From Spectribacter hydrogenoxidans (lineage in GTDB: Bacteria > Pseudomonadota > Gammaproteobacteria > Nevskiales > Salinisphaeraceae), in contig NZ_JAVRIB010000006.1 of the NCBI RefSeq assembly GCF_031846275.1, positions 62,001-126,000 on the forward strand: a DNA stretch of 64,000 bases, written 5' to 3'. The notes beneath the pieces are model-generated. The model did no database searches, had not been told where the DNA came from, and was given only the letters and a program-made list of their open reading frames with translations. A program made the position numbers and the translations under genes. Positions 26,021-35,485 of the stretch are shown in pieces; position 1 is the stretch's first letter, and each line of letters starts with the position of its first letter.

Positions 26021-27966
26021 GACTCCCGTTCGTCGGCCGCCTCGCGGGCGGCCTCCATCTTCTGCGCTGCGGGCACCGCGGGCATCAGTTCCGACAGCCG
26101 GCCCACCGGCTGACCCAGCCGCATGCGAAAGACGATCAGATGGGAAAAGGCGCGCTTCACATACTCGCGGGTCTCGGTGTAGGCGATATTCTCCACCCAG
26201 ATATCGGCCGGCATCGTCTCCTCCGGCAACCAGCGGTCCACCCGGTGCGGGCCGGCGTTGTAGGCCGCCATGGCCAGCGCCGACTGGCGGTCAAAGCGTT
26301 CGAGCATCTGGTCCAGGTAACGGGTCCCCAGCCGGATGTTGGTGGCTGGCGTTTCCAGGTCCGCAATCCCGGGCCGGGGCGCCCCGATGTCCTCGGCCAC
26401 GCGCCTGGCGGTGGCGGGCATCAGCTGCATCAGGCCGACGGCCCCGGCGGGGGAGTGGGCATTGGCCATGAACAGACTTTCCGTGCGCATGATGGCGAGG
26501 ATCAGCGCCGGTTCCAGGCCGCGATTGTCGGCCGCGCTGGCCGCCGCGTCGCGCAGGTGCAGCGGGTAGCGGATGTCCAGGTCATCCCAATAGCCGCTCT
26601 CCGCCAGAGTGATAATGGCCAGGGGGTGCCATTCCCAGTCGAAGGCCAGCAGCGCTGCCTGCTCGAGCATGGCCGGCGACAGATCGCGCGTGCCCAGGCG
26701 CCATTCGGCGCGGGCCGGGTATTCACGCGCCAGTGCCCGCAGTTCGCGGGCCCGCTGCAGCGCGGGGGTGTCGCGCAGCCGGCGTTGGCTTTCGGCATCG
26801 GGTGTCAGTGGGTTCGGGTTGAAGTCGTAAGGCAGGTCCAGCCGGTCGGCAGCCAGGTAGCCGTGATAAGAGCGTTCCCTGGTCAGCGCCGCATAGAGCT
26901 GGTTGGCGGCTTCGCCACGGCCGGTCGCGGCCAGGCTGCGGGCCCGCCAGTAGCGCCATTCCTCTTCATCCTGCTGATCCGCGGGCATGGCATCGATGAC
27001 TGCCAGGGCCGTGTCCCAGGCGCGCTGACGGATCGCGCTGCGCACGTGCCAGCCACGGGCGAAGTCGTCCATGCGTTCGGGGTCGAGCCGGGCGAACCAG
27101 TCCAGCGCCTCGTCGTTGTGGCCCTGGCCGTGCAGCAGGGCGGTCCAGCGCTGCATCTCGTGACGCTGTCCGGCATCGAGGTCGAAGCGTTGCACCAGCG
27201 CTGGCAGGAGGTCACCCGCCCCCTCGAGGTCGCGCAGTGCCAGTTTCTTGTACGCGTGCGCCGCGATGTCGCCGTCCAGGTTCTCGATGTGCCGCAGTTC
27301 CCCGGGATTGCGGACCGCGTCGAGCCAGCGGCGGATGGAGGGCTGGTCCGTCTCGGGCAGTTGTCGGGCCAGATAGCGGGCGAGGCCGGTCTGATCCTCG
27401 AGCACCGCCAGCCGGGCGCGGGCAACGACCCGATCCCGGGTCAGTTCGCCGCGCTTTTCCAGCCAGGCGAATACCGGATCGCAGGCCTCCGGCTGGCTGC
27501 GTCCGCGATGCCAGAAGGCCAGGGCCTGCGCCGTGAGTTCGGCCTCGGATGCCCGGTTCAACTGGATGCGGGCATGGATGGCATGACACTGTAGCGCGGT
27601 GCTGTCGTCCTCCCGGACTTCATCCAGCAGTCGGGCCCAATGGCTGCGTTCGGCCAGACTGTCGAGCCAGGTCTGGCGCAGCCGGCGAACCGGCGGCATC
27701 GGTTCGTGTTCGGTCAGGAAAGCATCGATCTGATCATCGAGCGCCGGGTCCGGTGCGCGCCGCAGCCGGCGCCGCAGGTCATCGGCCAGTAGATAGGGCG
27801 TGAGGGGGTAGTCGGCCAGCTCGACCAGCGCGTCCTGTTGCTGGGCCAGTTCACCCTGTGCCACGGCGGCTTCCAGGTCGCGGAACAGATCGCGCGCGGC
27901 CTCGGGGGCCAGGGCCTGGGCGCCGGTTGTCAGCAGCAGCGCGCAGAGTGTCGGGAACAGGCGCAT
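26017..27966 (-). CDS. slt: Soluble lytic murein transglycosylase (Slt70-like)
   Basis: Periplasmic enzyme that cleaves peptidoglycan glycan strands to 1,6-anhydro ends. It is 649 aa. A signal peptide ends at TGAQALAPE. A long helical superhelix forms the doughnut domain, and a C-terminal SLT domain has the catalytic Glu in MRTESLFMANAHSPAGAVGL followed by MQLMPATA and AMAAYNAGPHRVDRW. No truncation is seen. It is the first gene of the slt-NDUFA9-cca unit. Confidence 0.95.
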   Translation of the reverse strand: MRLFPTLCALLLTTGAQALAPEAARDLFRDLEAAVAQGELAQQQDALVELADYPLTPYLLADDLRRRLRRAPDPALDDQIDAFLTEHEPMPPVRRLRQTWLDSLAERSHWARLLDEVREDDSTALQCHAIHARIQLNRASEAELTAQALAFWHRGRSQPEACDPVFAWLEKRGELTRDRVVARARLAVLEDQTGLARYLARQLPETDQPSIRRWLDAVRNPGELRHIENLDGDIAAHAYKKLALRDLEGAGDLLPALVQRFDLDAGQRHEMQRWTALLHGQGHNDEALDWFARLDPERMDDFARGWHVRSAIRQRAWDTALAVIDAMPADQQDEEEWRYWRARSLAATGRGEAANQLYAALTRERSYHGYLAADRLDLPYDFNPNPLTPDAESQRRLRDTPALQRARELRALAREYPARAEWRLGTRDLSPAMLEQAALLAFDWEWHPLAIITLAESGYWDDLDIRYPLHLRDAAASAADNRGLEPALILAIMRTESLFMANAHSPAGAVGLMQLMPATARRVAEDIGAPRPGIADLETPATNIRLGTRYLDQMLERFDRQSALAMAAYNAGPHRVDRWLPEETMPADIWVENIAYTETREYVKRAFSHLIVFRMRLGQPVGRLSELMPAVPAAQKMEAAREAADERES

Positions 27967-28029
27967 CGGGCTTTGCGATTCACCGCCGGATTGGGCTGCC
28001 GAGTGTAACCGATGGCGTAAACTGCGGAC

Positions 28030-28824
28030 ATGCTCCTGTCGTTACTGATTTTCGCCCTGGTGGGCATGCTCGCCGGCCTGCTGGCCGGTCTGTTCGGTAT
28101 CGGCGGCGGTCTGGTGATGGTGCCGGCGCTGATCTATCTGCTGCCGCCGCTGGGGGTGAGTGGCGACACCCTTGCGCATCTGGCGGTGGGCACGTCGCTG
28201 GCCTGCGTGAGCCTGATCGCGATCAACTCCGCCCAGGCCCATCACCGCCGGGGCGGGGTCGACTGGCTGGCGTTCCGCTGGCTGGCGCCGGGCATGATCG
28301 CCGGGGCGCTGGCGGGCGCGGCGGTGGCGGACAGCGTCTCCAGCCTGTTTCTGCAGCGGCTGATCGGCGTGGCGGCCATCCTCATGGCGGTACGCATGTT
28401 CATCGAGATGAAGCCCCCGCCGTCGCGCGAATTGCCCGGCAAGGCCGGGTTGATTGGTGTGGGCGGGGGCATCGGCGGGCTGTCGGCCCTGCTCGGCATC
28501 GGCGGGGGGTCGCTGACCGTGCCGTTCCTGTCCTGGTGCCGACTACCGATGGCCCGGGCGGTGGGAACTTCCGCGGCCTGCGGCATGCCGATCGCGTGGG
28601 CGGGGACCGTCGGCATGATCTGGGCGGGCCTGGACGAGCCGGGCCGCGGCGCCTGGAGCATCGGCTTCGTGCAGCCGCTGGCAGTGGCCGGCATCGTGCT
28701 TGGCAGCCTCGTATTCACGCCGCTGGGTGCGCGGCTGGCCCACCATCTGCCGGGCAACTGGCTGCGACGGGCGTTCGCCGTGCTGTTGATGATCGTCGGG
28801 CTGGACATGCTGCTGACGGCGTGA
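28030..28824 (+). CDS. TauE/SafE-family sulfite exporter-like permease
   Basis: A 264-aa membrane protein with eight or so hydrophobic helices. Two Gly-rich half-repeat motifs, GLLAGLFGIGGGLVMVPAL and LSALLGIGGGSLTVPFLSW, are diagnostic of the TauE/SafE (DUF81) family. Members move sulfite, sulfoacetate or other organic anions out of the cell. The substrate here cannot be told, and there is no sulfur-metabolism gene next to it. It converges on oxyR. Confidence 0.9.
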   Translation: MLLSLLIFALVGMLAGLLAGLFGIGGGLVMVPALIYLLPPLGVSGDTLAHLAVGTSLACVSLIAINSAQAHHRRGGVDWLAFRWLAPGMIAGALAGAAVADSVSSLFLQRLIGVAAILMAVRMFIEMKPPPSRELPGKAGLIGVGGGIGGLSALLGIGGGSLTVPFLSWCRLPMARAVGTSAACGMPIAWAGTVGMIWAGLDEPGRGAWSIGFVQPLAVAGIVLGSLVFTPLGARLAHHLPGNWLRRAFAVLLMIVGLDMLLTA

Positions 28825-28839
28825 CCGTCTGACAGGACG

Positions 28840-29814
28840 TCACAGCGTCATGGTTTCTATATTGATCGGTGCGTCGCCGGCGTCCATCGGCACCGCGGAT
28901 TTCAGCAGCGTGACCCCGCCCAGTTCGCAGTCGACGATCGCCTGACGCAGGGCGGCGATGGCCCGCGGGCGGGGAAAACTGCGGCGCCAGACCAGCGCCA
29001 CACGGCGGGTCGGTCCGTTGCCGGCGAATGGCCGGGTGGTCAGCAGCGGCTGCTCGTCGCGGTTGCGGTCGTCGATGGAGGACTGCGGCAGCACCGTGAT
29101 CCCCAGTCCGCTGGCAACCATGTGGCGGATGGTCTCCAGGCTGGAGCCGGCCCGCGGCTGCTGATCGGGGTCGGTTTCATTGCAGTCGGGACAGGCCTCC
29201 AGCACCTGGTCACGGAAGCAGTGGCCGGGGCCGAGCAGCAGCAGTTCCTCGCCCGACAGGGCGTTGGCTTCGATCGCATCCCGCTTTTCCCATGGGTGGC
29301 CCTGCGGCAGCACCACCACGAACGGCTCGTCGTAGAGCGGCCAGCCGAGCAGACCGGGCTGGCTGAAGGGCAGTGCCACGATGATGGCGTCAAGTTCGTT
29401 GGCCCGCAGCTGCTGCGACAGGTTGCGGGTGAAGTTCTCCTCGATCACCAGCGGCATGTTGGGGACCTGGGTGCGCAGGGTCGGAATGAGGTGCGGCAGC
29501 AGATAGGGACCGACGGTATAGATCACCCCCAGCCGCAGCGGCCCCTGCAGCTCGTCCTTGCCACTGGCGGCGATCGCGGTGAGGGTGTCCACTTCCGAGA
29601 GCACACGATACGCCTGATCGATCAGGCGTCGGCCCACCGGGGTCACTGCGGCTTCTCCACGGTTGCGTTCGAAGATGGCGATGCCGAGTTCGGCTTCCAG
29701 CTTCCTGACCGCCACCGACAGGGTCGGCTGGCTGACGAATGCGCGTTCCGCCGCCCGGCCGAAGTGGCGTTCCTTGTCCAGCGCGACCAGATAACGCAGT
29801 TCGGTGAGGGTCAT
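28840..29814 (-). CDS. oxyR: Hydrogen-peroxide sensor and regulator OxyR
   Basis: LysR-type regulator that activates peroxide defence when an intramolecular disulfide forms. It is 324 aa. The N-terminal HTH (ERHFGRAAERAFVSQPTLSV) is intact. The redox pair falls at Cys199 and Cys208 in GPGHCFRDQVLEACP, exactly the E. coli numbering, with an extra Cys211. This distinguishes it from other LysR proteins. hemF lies just upstream in the same direction and may benefit from shared control, but no OxyR site was recognised. Confidence 0.95.
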   Translation of the reverse strand: MTLTELRYLVALDKERHFGRAAERAFVSQPTLSVAVRKLEAELGIAIFERNRGEAAVTPVGRRLIDQAYRVLSEVDTLTAIAASGKDELQGPLRLGVIYTVGPYLLPHLIPTLRTQVPNMPLVIEENFTRNLSQQLRANELDAIIVALPFSQPGLLGWPLYDEPFVVVLPQGHPWEKRDAIEANALSGEELLLLGPGHCFRDQVLEACPDCNETDPDQQPRAGSSLETIRHMVASGLGITVLPQSSIDDRNRDEQPLLTTRPFAGNGPTRRVALVWRRSFPRPRAIAALRQAIVDCELGGVTLLKSAVPMDAGDAPINIETMTL

Positions 29815-29841
29815 GACGAGCGACAGGCTCCGGGCGTGGGA

Positions 29842-30753
29842 TCAGACCCAGTCGCGAGGCTGCAGGAAGTGCTCGTAGAGCCGGGCCTCCTCGCTACCGG
29901 GTGACGGTTGCCAATCATAGCGCCACCCGGCCAACGGGGGCATCGACATCAGGATCGACTCGGTGCGCCCCTTCGACTGCAACCCGAACAATGTGCCCCG
30001 GTCGTAGACCAGGTTGAACTCCACGTAGCGGCCGCGACGGTAGAGCTGGAAGTCCCGCTCCCGCTCGCCCCAGGGTTGGTGCCGGCGGCGGTCGAGGATG
30101 GGGGCATAGGCATCGAGGAAGCCGTGGCCCACGGCCTGCAGGAACTCGAAGCAGTGGGCAAAGCCCCATTCGTCCAGATCATCGAAGAACAGGCCGCCGA
30201 TGCCACGGCGCTCGTCGCGGTGGGGGAGGTAGAAGTACTCGTCGCACCAGTGCTTGAAGCGGGGATAGACATCGTCCCCGAACGGCGCGCATAGATCCCG
30301 GGCAGTGGCGTGCCAATGGCGTGCGTCCTCGTTGAAGCCGTAATAGGGCGTCAGATCGAAGCCGCCGCCGAACCACCATACCGGCGGCGCGTCATCGCTT
30401 TCGGCGATGAAGAAGCGCACGTTGGCATGGGCGGTTGGGGCAAAGGGGTTGCGGGGGTGCACCACCACCGAGACACCGGTGGCCATGAACCGCCGGCCGG
30501 CCAGCTCCGGACGGCGGGCTGACGCGGCAGCCGGCAGCGAGTCGCCGGTGATGCGTGAAAAGCCCACGCCGGCGCGTTCCAGTACGTCGCCGTCGGCCAG
30601 GATGCGGGTGTCGCCCCCGCCGCCGGCCTTGCGTGTCCACACGTCCTGGCGGAACGTCGCCTCGGCCTCGAACCCGCCCAGGGTACGGCAGATGTCGTCT
30701 TGCAGCCCCTGCAAATAGGCCACCACGGCATCGGCATTGACCGTCCCCGTCAT
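29842..30753 (-). CDS. hemF: Oxygen-dependent coproporphyrinogen III oxidase
   Basis: Converts coproporphyrinogen III to protoporphyrinogen IX using O2 in haem synthesis. It is 303 aa, the normal length. Segments FRQDVWTRKAGGGGDTRIL, HPRNPFAPTAHANVRFF, WWFGGGFDLTPYYGFNEDA and RRGIGGLFFDDLDEW are diagnostic. Its presence indicates an aerobic or facultative organism. The ATG at 30753 overlaps the tsaC stop by four bases, giving a tsaC-hemF pair; hemB is elsewhere in the window. Confidence 0.97.
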   Translation of the reverse strand: MTGTVNADAVVAYLQGLQDDICRTLGGFEAEATFRQDVWTRKAGGGGDTRILADGDVLERAGVGFSRITGDSLPAAASARRPELAGRRFMATGVSVVVHPRNPFAPTAHANVRFFIAESDDAPPVWWFGGGFDLTPYYGFNEDARHWHATARDLCAPFGDDVYPRFKHWCDEYFYLPHRDERRGIGGLFFDDLDEWGFAHCFEFLQAVGHGFLDAYAPILDRRRHQPWGERERDFQLYRRGRYVEFNLVYDRGTLFGLQSKGRTESILMSMPPLAGWRYDWQPSPGSEEARLYEHFLQPRDWV

Positions 30754-31337
30754 GCGTTGCCGGACGCGCGGACGGTGTGGCCGGCGCCGTCCCGGATGGT
30801 GCTGGGCCGGCCCGGGTGCTGCAGATCGCCGGCCAGAACCAAGTCGACGTGATCACCGAGCGCGGCCCGCACCTGCCAGCCGTGCAGGGCCGGCGGATGG
30901 CCGGTGCGGTTGGCGCTGGTCGATACCAGCGGGCCGCCCCAGGCGCGGCACAGGGCGGCCGCCAGCGGGTGGTCGGTAACGCGCACGGCCAAGGTGGTTC
31001 GGCCGCCGGTGAGCCAGTCGGGGATGCCGGGCGCGGCGGGCAGAAGCCAGGTGGCCGGGCCGGGCCAGCTTTCGCGGGCCATGGCGGGTGGCTCGCCGTC
31101 CAGGAACTGCATCAGGGCCTCGGCGGTATGCGCGATCAGGATCAGCCCCTTGGCGGGCGCACGCCGCTTGACGGTCAGCAGGTTAAGGACCGCAGCCGGA
31201 TCCAGCGGGTCGCAGGCCAGCCCCCAGACGCCCTCGGTGGGGTGGGTGATCAGCCCGCCGGCGTTCAGTATCCGGATCGCGTGACCCAGCCGCCAGGGCG
31301 ATCCGGGGTAGCGGTCGGCCGCGAGGTTGTCCGGCAT
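30750..31337 (-). CDS. tsaC: Threonylcarbamoyl-AMP synthase TsaC (Sua5/YrdC family)
   Basis: Makes threonylcarbamoyl-AMP from threonine, bicarbonate and ATP, the first step of the tRNA t6A pathway completed by TsaD. It is 195 aa, a YrdC-only protein lacking the Sua5 extension. Features: LNAGGLITHPTEGVWGLACDP, KRRAPAKGLILIA, WPGPATWLLPA and LVSTSANRTGHP. ATG at 31337 is preferred because GAGGGG lies six bases upstream; an ATG at 31343 would abut that site. Confidence 0.93.
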   Translation of the reverse strand: MPDNLAADRYPGSPWRLGHAIRILNAGGLITHPTEGVWGLACDPLDPAAVLNLLTVKRRAPAKGLILIAHTAEALMQFLDGEPPAMARESWPGPATWLLPAAPGIPDWLTGGRTTLAVRVTDHPLAAALCRAWGGPLVSTSANRTGHPPALHGWQVRAALGDHVDLVLAGDLQHPGRPSTIRDGAGHTVRASGNA

Positions 31338-31427
31338 TGTCATCCCCTCGATGCAGCGCCGCGGCCCGGCGGAAGCCTGATATCGGTGAAGGGCGGGGTC
31401 ACGGTGATTGCAGGGTGGGCACCGGTG

Positions 31428-33749
31428 CTACTTGCGGGCGGCTGCCTTGCGCCGGCCGCCGCGCTTGCGTGCCTTGCGTTCGGGGGCCGCGGCGAGAAGT
31501 GCCTCGCACTCGTCGAGGGTCAGCTTGGCCGGGTCTTCGGTTTCCTTGGGCACGCGGGCGTTTTTCTTGCCGTTGGTAATGTAAGGCCCGTACGGCCCGT
31601 GCAGGATGCGCGTCTTGCTGCCGTCGAATTCGCGGATCAGCTTCTTGGCGTCGGCCTCCTTCTTCTCGGCCACCACTTCCAGCGCGCGGTCGCGGCCGAT
31701 GGTGTAGGGGTCGTCCTCCTTGAGCGAGGCGAACTTGCTGCCGTAGCGCACGTAGGGGCCAAAGCGGCCGACGTTGACCTGCATTTCCTCGCCTTCCGGG
31801 GTTTCCCCCAGATCGCGGGGCAGGGTGAACAGCACCATCGCCTCGTCGAGGGTGATTTTGTCCATGTCCTGACCCGGTCGCAGGCCGGCGAACTTCGGCT
31901 TTTCCTCGTCGTCCTTGCTGCCGATCTGCACGAAAGGCCCGTACTTGCCCAGCCGCACGATCACCGGCTTGCCGGATTCCGGGTCGGTGCCGAGTTCGCG
32001 GGCTTGGGCCACTTCCTCGCGGGAAAGGTCCTGCTTGGATTCGATCTGTTCGGAGAAACGCTTCCAGAAATCTGCCAGCAACGGCTTCCATTCCCGCTCG
32101 CCGCGGGAAATGGCGTCGAGATCATCCTCCAGCGCCGCGGTGAAGTCGTAGTCCACATAGCGGGTGAAGTGGTCGGTCAGGAACTTGTTCACGATCTTGC
32201 CCAGCGAGGTGGGCAGGAACGCCTTGCCGTCCATTTCCACGTACTCGCGGTCGAGCAGCGTGGAGATGATCGAGGCATAGGTCGACGGGCGCCCGATATC
32301 GTATTCCTCCAGCGTCTTCACCAGCGAGGCCTCGGTGTAGCGCGGCGGCGGCTCGGTGAAGTGCTGGGTGGTGACGATGTCGGCCAGGGCCAGGGTTTCG
32401 CCTTCGGTGAGTGCCGGCAGCCGCTTGTCGTCGTCGCTGTCGTCGACCTCGTCCTTGCCTTCCTGGTAGACGGCGAGGAAGCCCGGGTCGCGCAGGGTCT
32501 GGCCGGTGGCACGGAACAGGTGCGGTCCCGCGGCCAGATCGGCGGCCACGGTGTCGAACAGTGCGTGCTGCATCTGGCTGGCCACCGCCCGCTGCCAGAT
32601 CAGCTCGTAGAGTCGGGCCTGGTCGGTGGTCAGGTGCGTCTTCATGACGTCCGGCGTGCGGGCGCTGGCGGTGGGGCGGATCGCCTCGTGGGCTTCCTGC
32701 GCGTTCTTGGACTTGGTCTTGAACGTTCGCGGCGCGTCCGGCAGCGCCTTGTCGCCATAGCGCTTGCCGATGGTCTCGCGCATCTCGCTGACCGCGTCAT
32801 TGGCTAGGCTGACCGAATCGGTCCGCATGTAAGTGATCAGGCCGATGGCCTCGCCGTCGAGGTCGATGCCCTCGTAGAGCTGCTGGGCGGTGCGCATGGT
32901 GCGTACGGCGGTGAAGCCGAGCTTGCGCGACGCGTCCTGCTGCAGGGTCGAGGTGGTGAACGGCGGCGCCGGATTGCGCTTGCGCTGCTTCTTGTCGACC
33001 TTGCTGACTGCAAGCTCGCCGTTGGCGGCCTCGCGCAGCGCCTTCTCAACGGTTTCCGCCTGCCCGACGGAGGTGACCGTGAACTGCTCGACCTTGTCGC
33101 CGTCGTATTCGTAAAGCCGCGCCCCGAAGGCCTGACCGTCCTTGTCGGCGCGGGCCTCGATCTTCCAGTACTCGCGGGGTTCGAACGCCTCAATGGCGGC
33201 TTCGCGTTCGCAGATCAGTCGCAGCGAGGGGCTCTGCACGCGGCCGGCGGACAGGCCGCGCTGCACCTTGCGCCACAGCAGTGGCGACAGATTGAAACCC
33301 ACCAGGTAATCCAGCGCCCGCCGCGCCTGCTGGGCGTTGACCAGATCGGCGGAAATCTCGCGCGGATTGGCCACCGCTTCCTTGACCGCTCGTGAGGTGA
33401 TCTCGTGAAACACCACCCGCCTGACCGGCTTGTCCTTGATCTTGCCGCGTTCGCGCAGCAGTTCGAGCAGATGCCAGGCAATGGCTTCGCCTTCGCGGTC
33501 CGGGTCTGTGGCCAGGTAGAGGGCATCGGCCTTGGCCAGGGACTTGGCGATCTTGTCCACGTGCTTGGCGTTGCGATCGATCACGTCGTAACGCATGGCA
33601 AAGTCGTGCTCGGTGTCGACCGCGCCCTCCTTGGGCACCAGGTCGCGCACATGGCCGTACGACGCCAGGACCTCGAAGTCCTTGCCCAGGTATTTCTCGA
33701 TCGTCCGGGCCTTGGCCGGCGATTCGACGATGACGAGATTACGGCCCAT
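31428..33749 (-). CDS. topA: DNA topoisomerase I
   Basis: Type IA topoisomerase that relaxes negative supercoils. It is 773 aa. The Toprim domain begins at NLVIVESPAKARTIEKYLG, the catalytic tyrosine lies in GLITYMRTDSVSLAND, and PSTYASIISTL belongs to the gate. The C-terminus has repeats such as GKPVIVRLGKYGPFVQIG and GEEMQVNVGRFGPYVRYG (topoisomerase C-terminal repeats) and a Lys/Arg tail, not the Cys4 zinc ribbons of E. coli TopA. ATG at 33749, following a TTG. The following 84 bases to tsaC hold nothing recognisable. Confidence 0.96.
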   Translation of the reverse strand: MGRNLVIVESPAKARTIEKYLGKDFEVLASYGHVRDLVPKEGAVDTEHDFAMRYDVIDRNAKHVDKIAKSLAKADALYLATDPDREGEAIAWHLLELLRERGKIKDKPVRRVVFHEITSRAVKEAVANPREISADLVNAQQARRALDYLVGFNLSPLLWRKVQRGLSAGRVQSPSLRLICEREAAIEAFEPREYWKIEARADKDGQAFGARLYEYDGDKVEQFTVTSVGQAETVEKALREAANGELAVSKVDKKQRKRNPAPPFTTSTLQQDASRKLGFTAVRTMRTAQQLYEGIDLDGEAIGLITYMRTDSVSLANDAVSEMRETIGKRYGDKALPDAPRTFKTKSKNAQEAHEAIRPTASARTPDVMKTHLTTDQARLYELIWQRAVASQMQHALFDTVAADLAAGPHLFRATGQTLRDPGFLAVYQEGKDEVDDSDDDKRLPALTEGETLALADIVTTQHFTEPPPRYTEASLVKTLEEYDIGRPSTYASIISTLLDREYVEMDGKAFLPTSLGKIVNKFLTDHFTRYVDYDFTAALEDDLDAISRGEREWKPLLADFWKRFSEQIESKQDLSREEVAQARELGTDPESGKPVIVRLGKYGPFVQIGSKDDEEKPKFAGLRPGQDMDKITLDEAMVLFTLPRDLGETPEGEEMQVNVGRFGPYVRYGSKFASLKEDDPYTIGRDRALEVVAEKKEADAKKLIREFDGSKTRILHGPYGPYITNGKKNARVPKETEDPAKLTLDECEALLAAAPERKARKRGGRRKAAARK

Positions 33750-33867
33750 CAATGTCCATGAATGTGGAAATGGCGGTCAGCGGTCGAAGCGCGCGAACAC
33801 TAGCACAGGCGTTTGCGGCGACGCGAGACAATGCTGGTGGTCAAATCCGGCCGAGTGGCCCGGATGC

Positions 33868-34347
33868 CTAGTGGGCCGGAACTGCGTCCTCGGCGTGCAG
33901 CATGGCTTCCATGCGGGCGTAGGCGGCATCGTCGGCCTGGCTGGACAGGACCATCATTACCACCCACTTGAGCTGTTCCAGCTCGATCACCCCGTTGTCG
34001 GGGCCGTCCTCGTCGGCCAGCGCCATGAGACGGTCGATTACCACCTCGCGGATGGCGCCCGAGAGAATGCCGTGGTGCTGGAGTCGCAGCAGGTAGCCCT
34101 GGCAGTCGGCACTCAGGCGTTCCAGTTCGATGTCCGCATACAGCCGGATGGCGTGATCGCCCGGTACGCCCAGCAGGTGCTGGCGGCCGGCATCGGTGCC
34201 GCGCAGCCACGCGAAGGCGTCGTCCACCTCCTCTGGCAGAAAGCCGGCTTCGTCGAGGTCGTCGCGCAGCGCGATATCGTCCTGCAACTCATTGTTCGGA
34301 TAGTTCTCGAACAGGTAGAGCAGGACGTCGAGGATGTTTTCGTTCAT
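33868..34347 (-). CDS. smg: Smg/DUF494 family protein
   Basis: A 159-aa acidic helical protein found between topA and dprA in many gammaproteobacteria; its function is not established. Family-like segments are the start MNENILDVLLYLFENYPN, EVDDAFAWLRG, LSADCQGYLLRLQHHGILSG and ELEQLKWVVMMVL. ATG at 34347 is five bases from the dprA stop. The 118 bases between it and topA show no clear promoter or terminator. Confidence 0.92.
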   Translation of the reverse strand: MNENILDVLLYLFENYPNNELQDDIALRDDLDEAGFLPEEVDDAFAWLRGTDAGRQHLLGVPGDHAIRLYADIELERLSADCQGYLLRLQHHGILSGAIREVVIDRLMALADEDGPDNGVIELEQLKWVVMMVLSSQADDAAYARMEAMLHAEDAVPAH

Positions 34348-34351
34348 GCGC

Positions 34352-35485
34352 CTAGTCGAATCGGAACGATTCGCGCGTCCGGGTGAATGCGCCGCCGGGA
34401 GCGGTCGCGACCAAGCCTTGCAACTCCATAATGAGCAGCATGGAGGATACGGCCTCGGGGGTCAACGCGGTGCGGGCCACCAGTTCATCGACGCGGGTGG
34501 GGCCGTCCCCCATGGCGTCGAGCAGGCGTTTCTGGTCCGAATCGGCCGGTGTGGCGGTCGCGGATTCGGGTTCCGGTATCGTCGCCACGGGGGCGTCGGC
34601 CGGCAGGCGGTGGCCGATCTCGGCCAGGATGTCGGCGGCCGACTCCACCAGGGTGGCGCCGTCGCGAATCAGCTGATGGCAGCCCCGCGCCAGCGGGTTG
34701 TGGATCGATCCGGGAATGGCGAATACCTCGCGGCCGGCTTCCGAGGCCAGCCGGGCGGTGATCAATGAGCCGCTGGCGCGCGCCGCCTCTACCACCAGCG
34801 TGCCGAGGGTCAGGCCGGCAATCAGGCGGTTGCGGCGGGGGAAATGGCCGGGACGGGCTTCAGTGCCCAGGTGGAACTCCGACAACAGCAGGCCCTGGCT
34901 GCCGATCTGCCGGGCCAGGTCCCGGTTGCGTGCCGGGTAGACGCGGTCCAGCCCGGTACCGCAGACCGCTACCGTCATGCCCCGAGCGGCCAGGGCTCCC
35001 TGGTGGGCGGCGGTGTCGATGCCGCTGGCCAGACCGCTGACGATCGACAGCCCGCCGGCCGCCAGTTCCCGGGCGAAGTCGGTGGCGTTCTCCCGACCGC
35101 CCGGGGTGGGGTTGCGGCTGCCCACGATGGCCAGACCGGGCACCGCCAGCAGATCGGTATCACCGATGGCGAACAGCCAGGGCGGGGGATCGTCGATCGC
35201 CGCCAGGCCAGGCGGGTAGCGGCTGTCCTGCCAGTGGATGAAGTGGCGATCGTCGGCAGCCTCCAGCCAGGCCTTGTCTTCCGTCAGGGCCTGCTCGTCC
35301 GGCTTTGCCAGCCAGTCGCAGCCGGCCTGGCTGAGTCCGGCATCCCGCCAGGTAGTGCGCGAGGCTGACAGCACGCTCCGGGGGTCGCCCCCGCAGGCGG
35401 CAAGCAGGCGTTGGGCCACCCGCGGGCCCAGTCCGGGGCAGCGGGCGAGCGCGAGCCAGTCCCGAAGCGCTGCCGCCGGGGTCAC
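34352..35485 (-). CDS. dprA: DNA-processing protein DprA/Smf
   Basis: Binds incoming single-stranded DNA and loads RecA during transformation. It is 377 aa. The Rossmann core is intact (VPGLAIVGSRNPTPGGRENA, LSIVSGLASGIDTAAHQGAL, MTVAVCGTGLDRVYPARNRDL, FPRRNRLIAGLTLGTLVVEA). A C-terminal winged-helix DML1-like part contains GPTRVDELVARTALTPEAV. The start is GTG at 35485, overlapping the LysM gene stop by four bases. The gene's presence does not by itself show natural competence. Confidence 0.94.
   Translation of the reverse strand: MTPAAALRDWLALARCPGLGPRVAQRLLAACGGDPRSVLSASRTTWRDAGLSQAGCDWLAKPDEQALTEDKAWLEAADDRHFIHWQDSRYPPGLAAIDDPPPWLFAIGDTDLLAVPGLAIVGSRNPTPGGRENATDFARELAAGGLSIVSGLASGIDTAAHQGALAARGMTVAVCGTGLDRVYPARNRDLARQIGSQGLLLSEFHLGTEARPGHFPRRNRLIAGLTLGTLVVEAARASGSLITARLASEAGREVFAIPGSIHNPLARGCHQLIRDGATLVESAADILAEIGHRLPADAPVATIPEPESATATPADSDQKRLLDAMGDGPTRVDELVARTALTPEAVSSMLLIMELQGLVATAPGGAFTRTRESFRFD

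Noticed and set aside
30777..32807. A rightward open frame of more than 670 codons antisense to tsaC and topA
   Set aside because: It mirrors the third-position GC bias of topA and tsaC, has low-complexity Gly/Val/Gln/His composition, and shows no motif. The leftward genes are certain.
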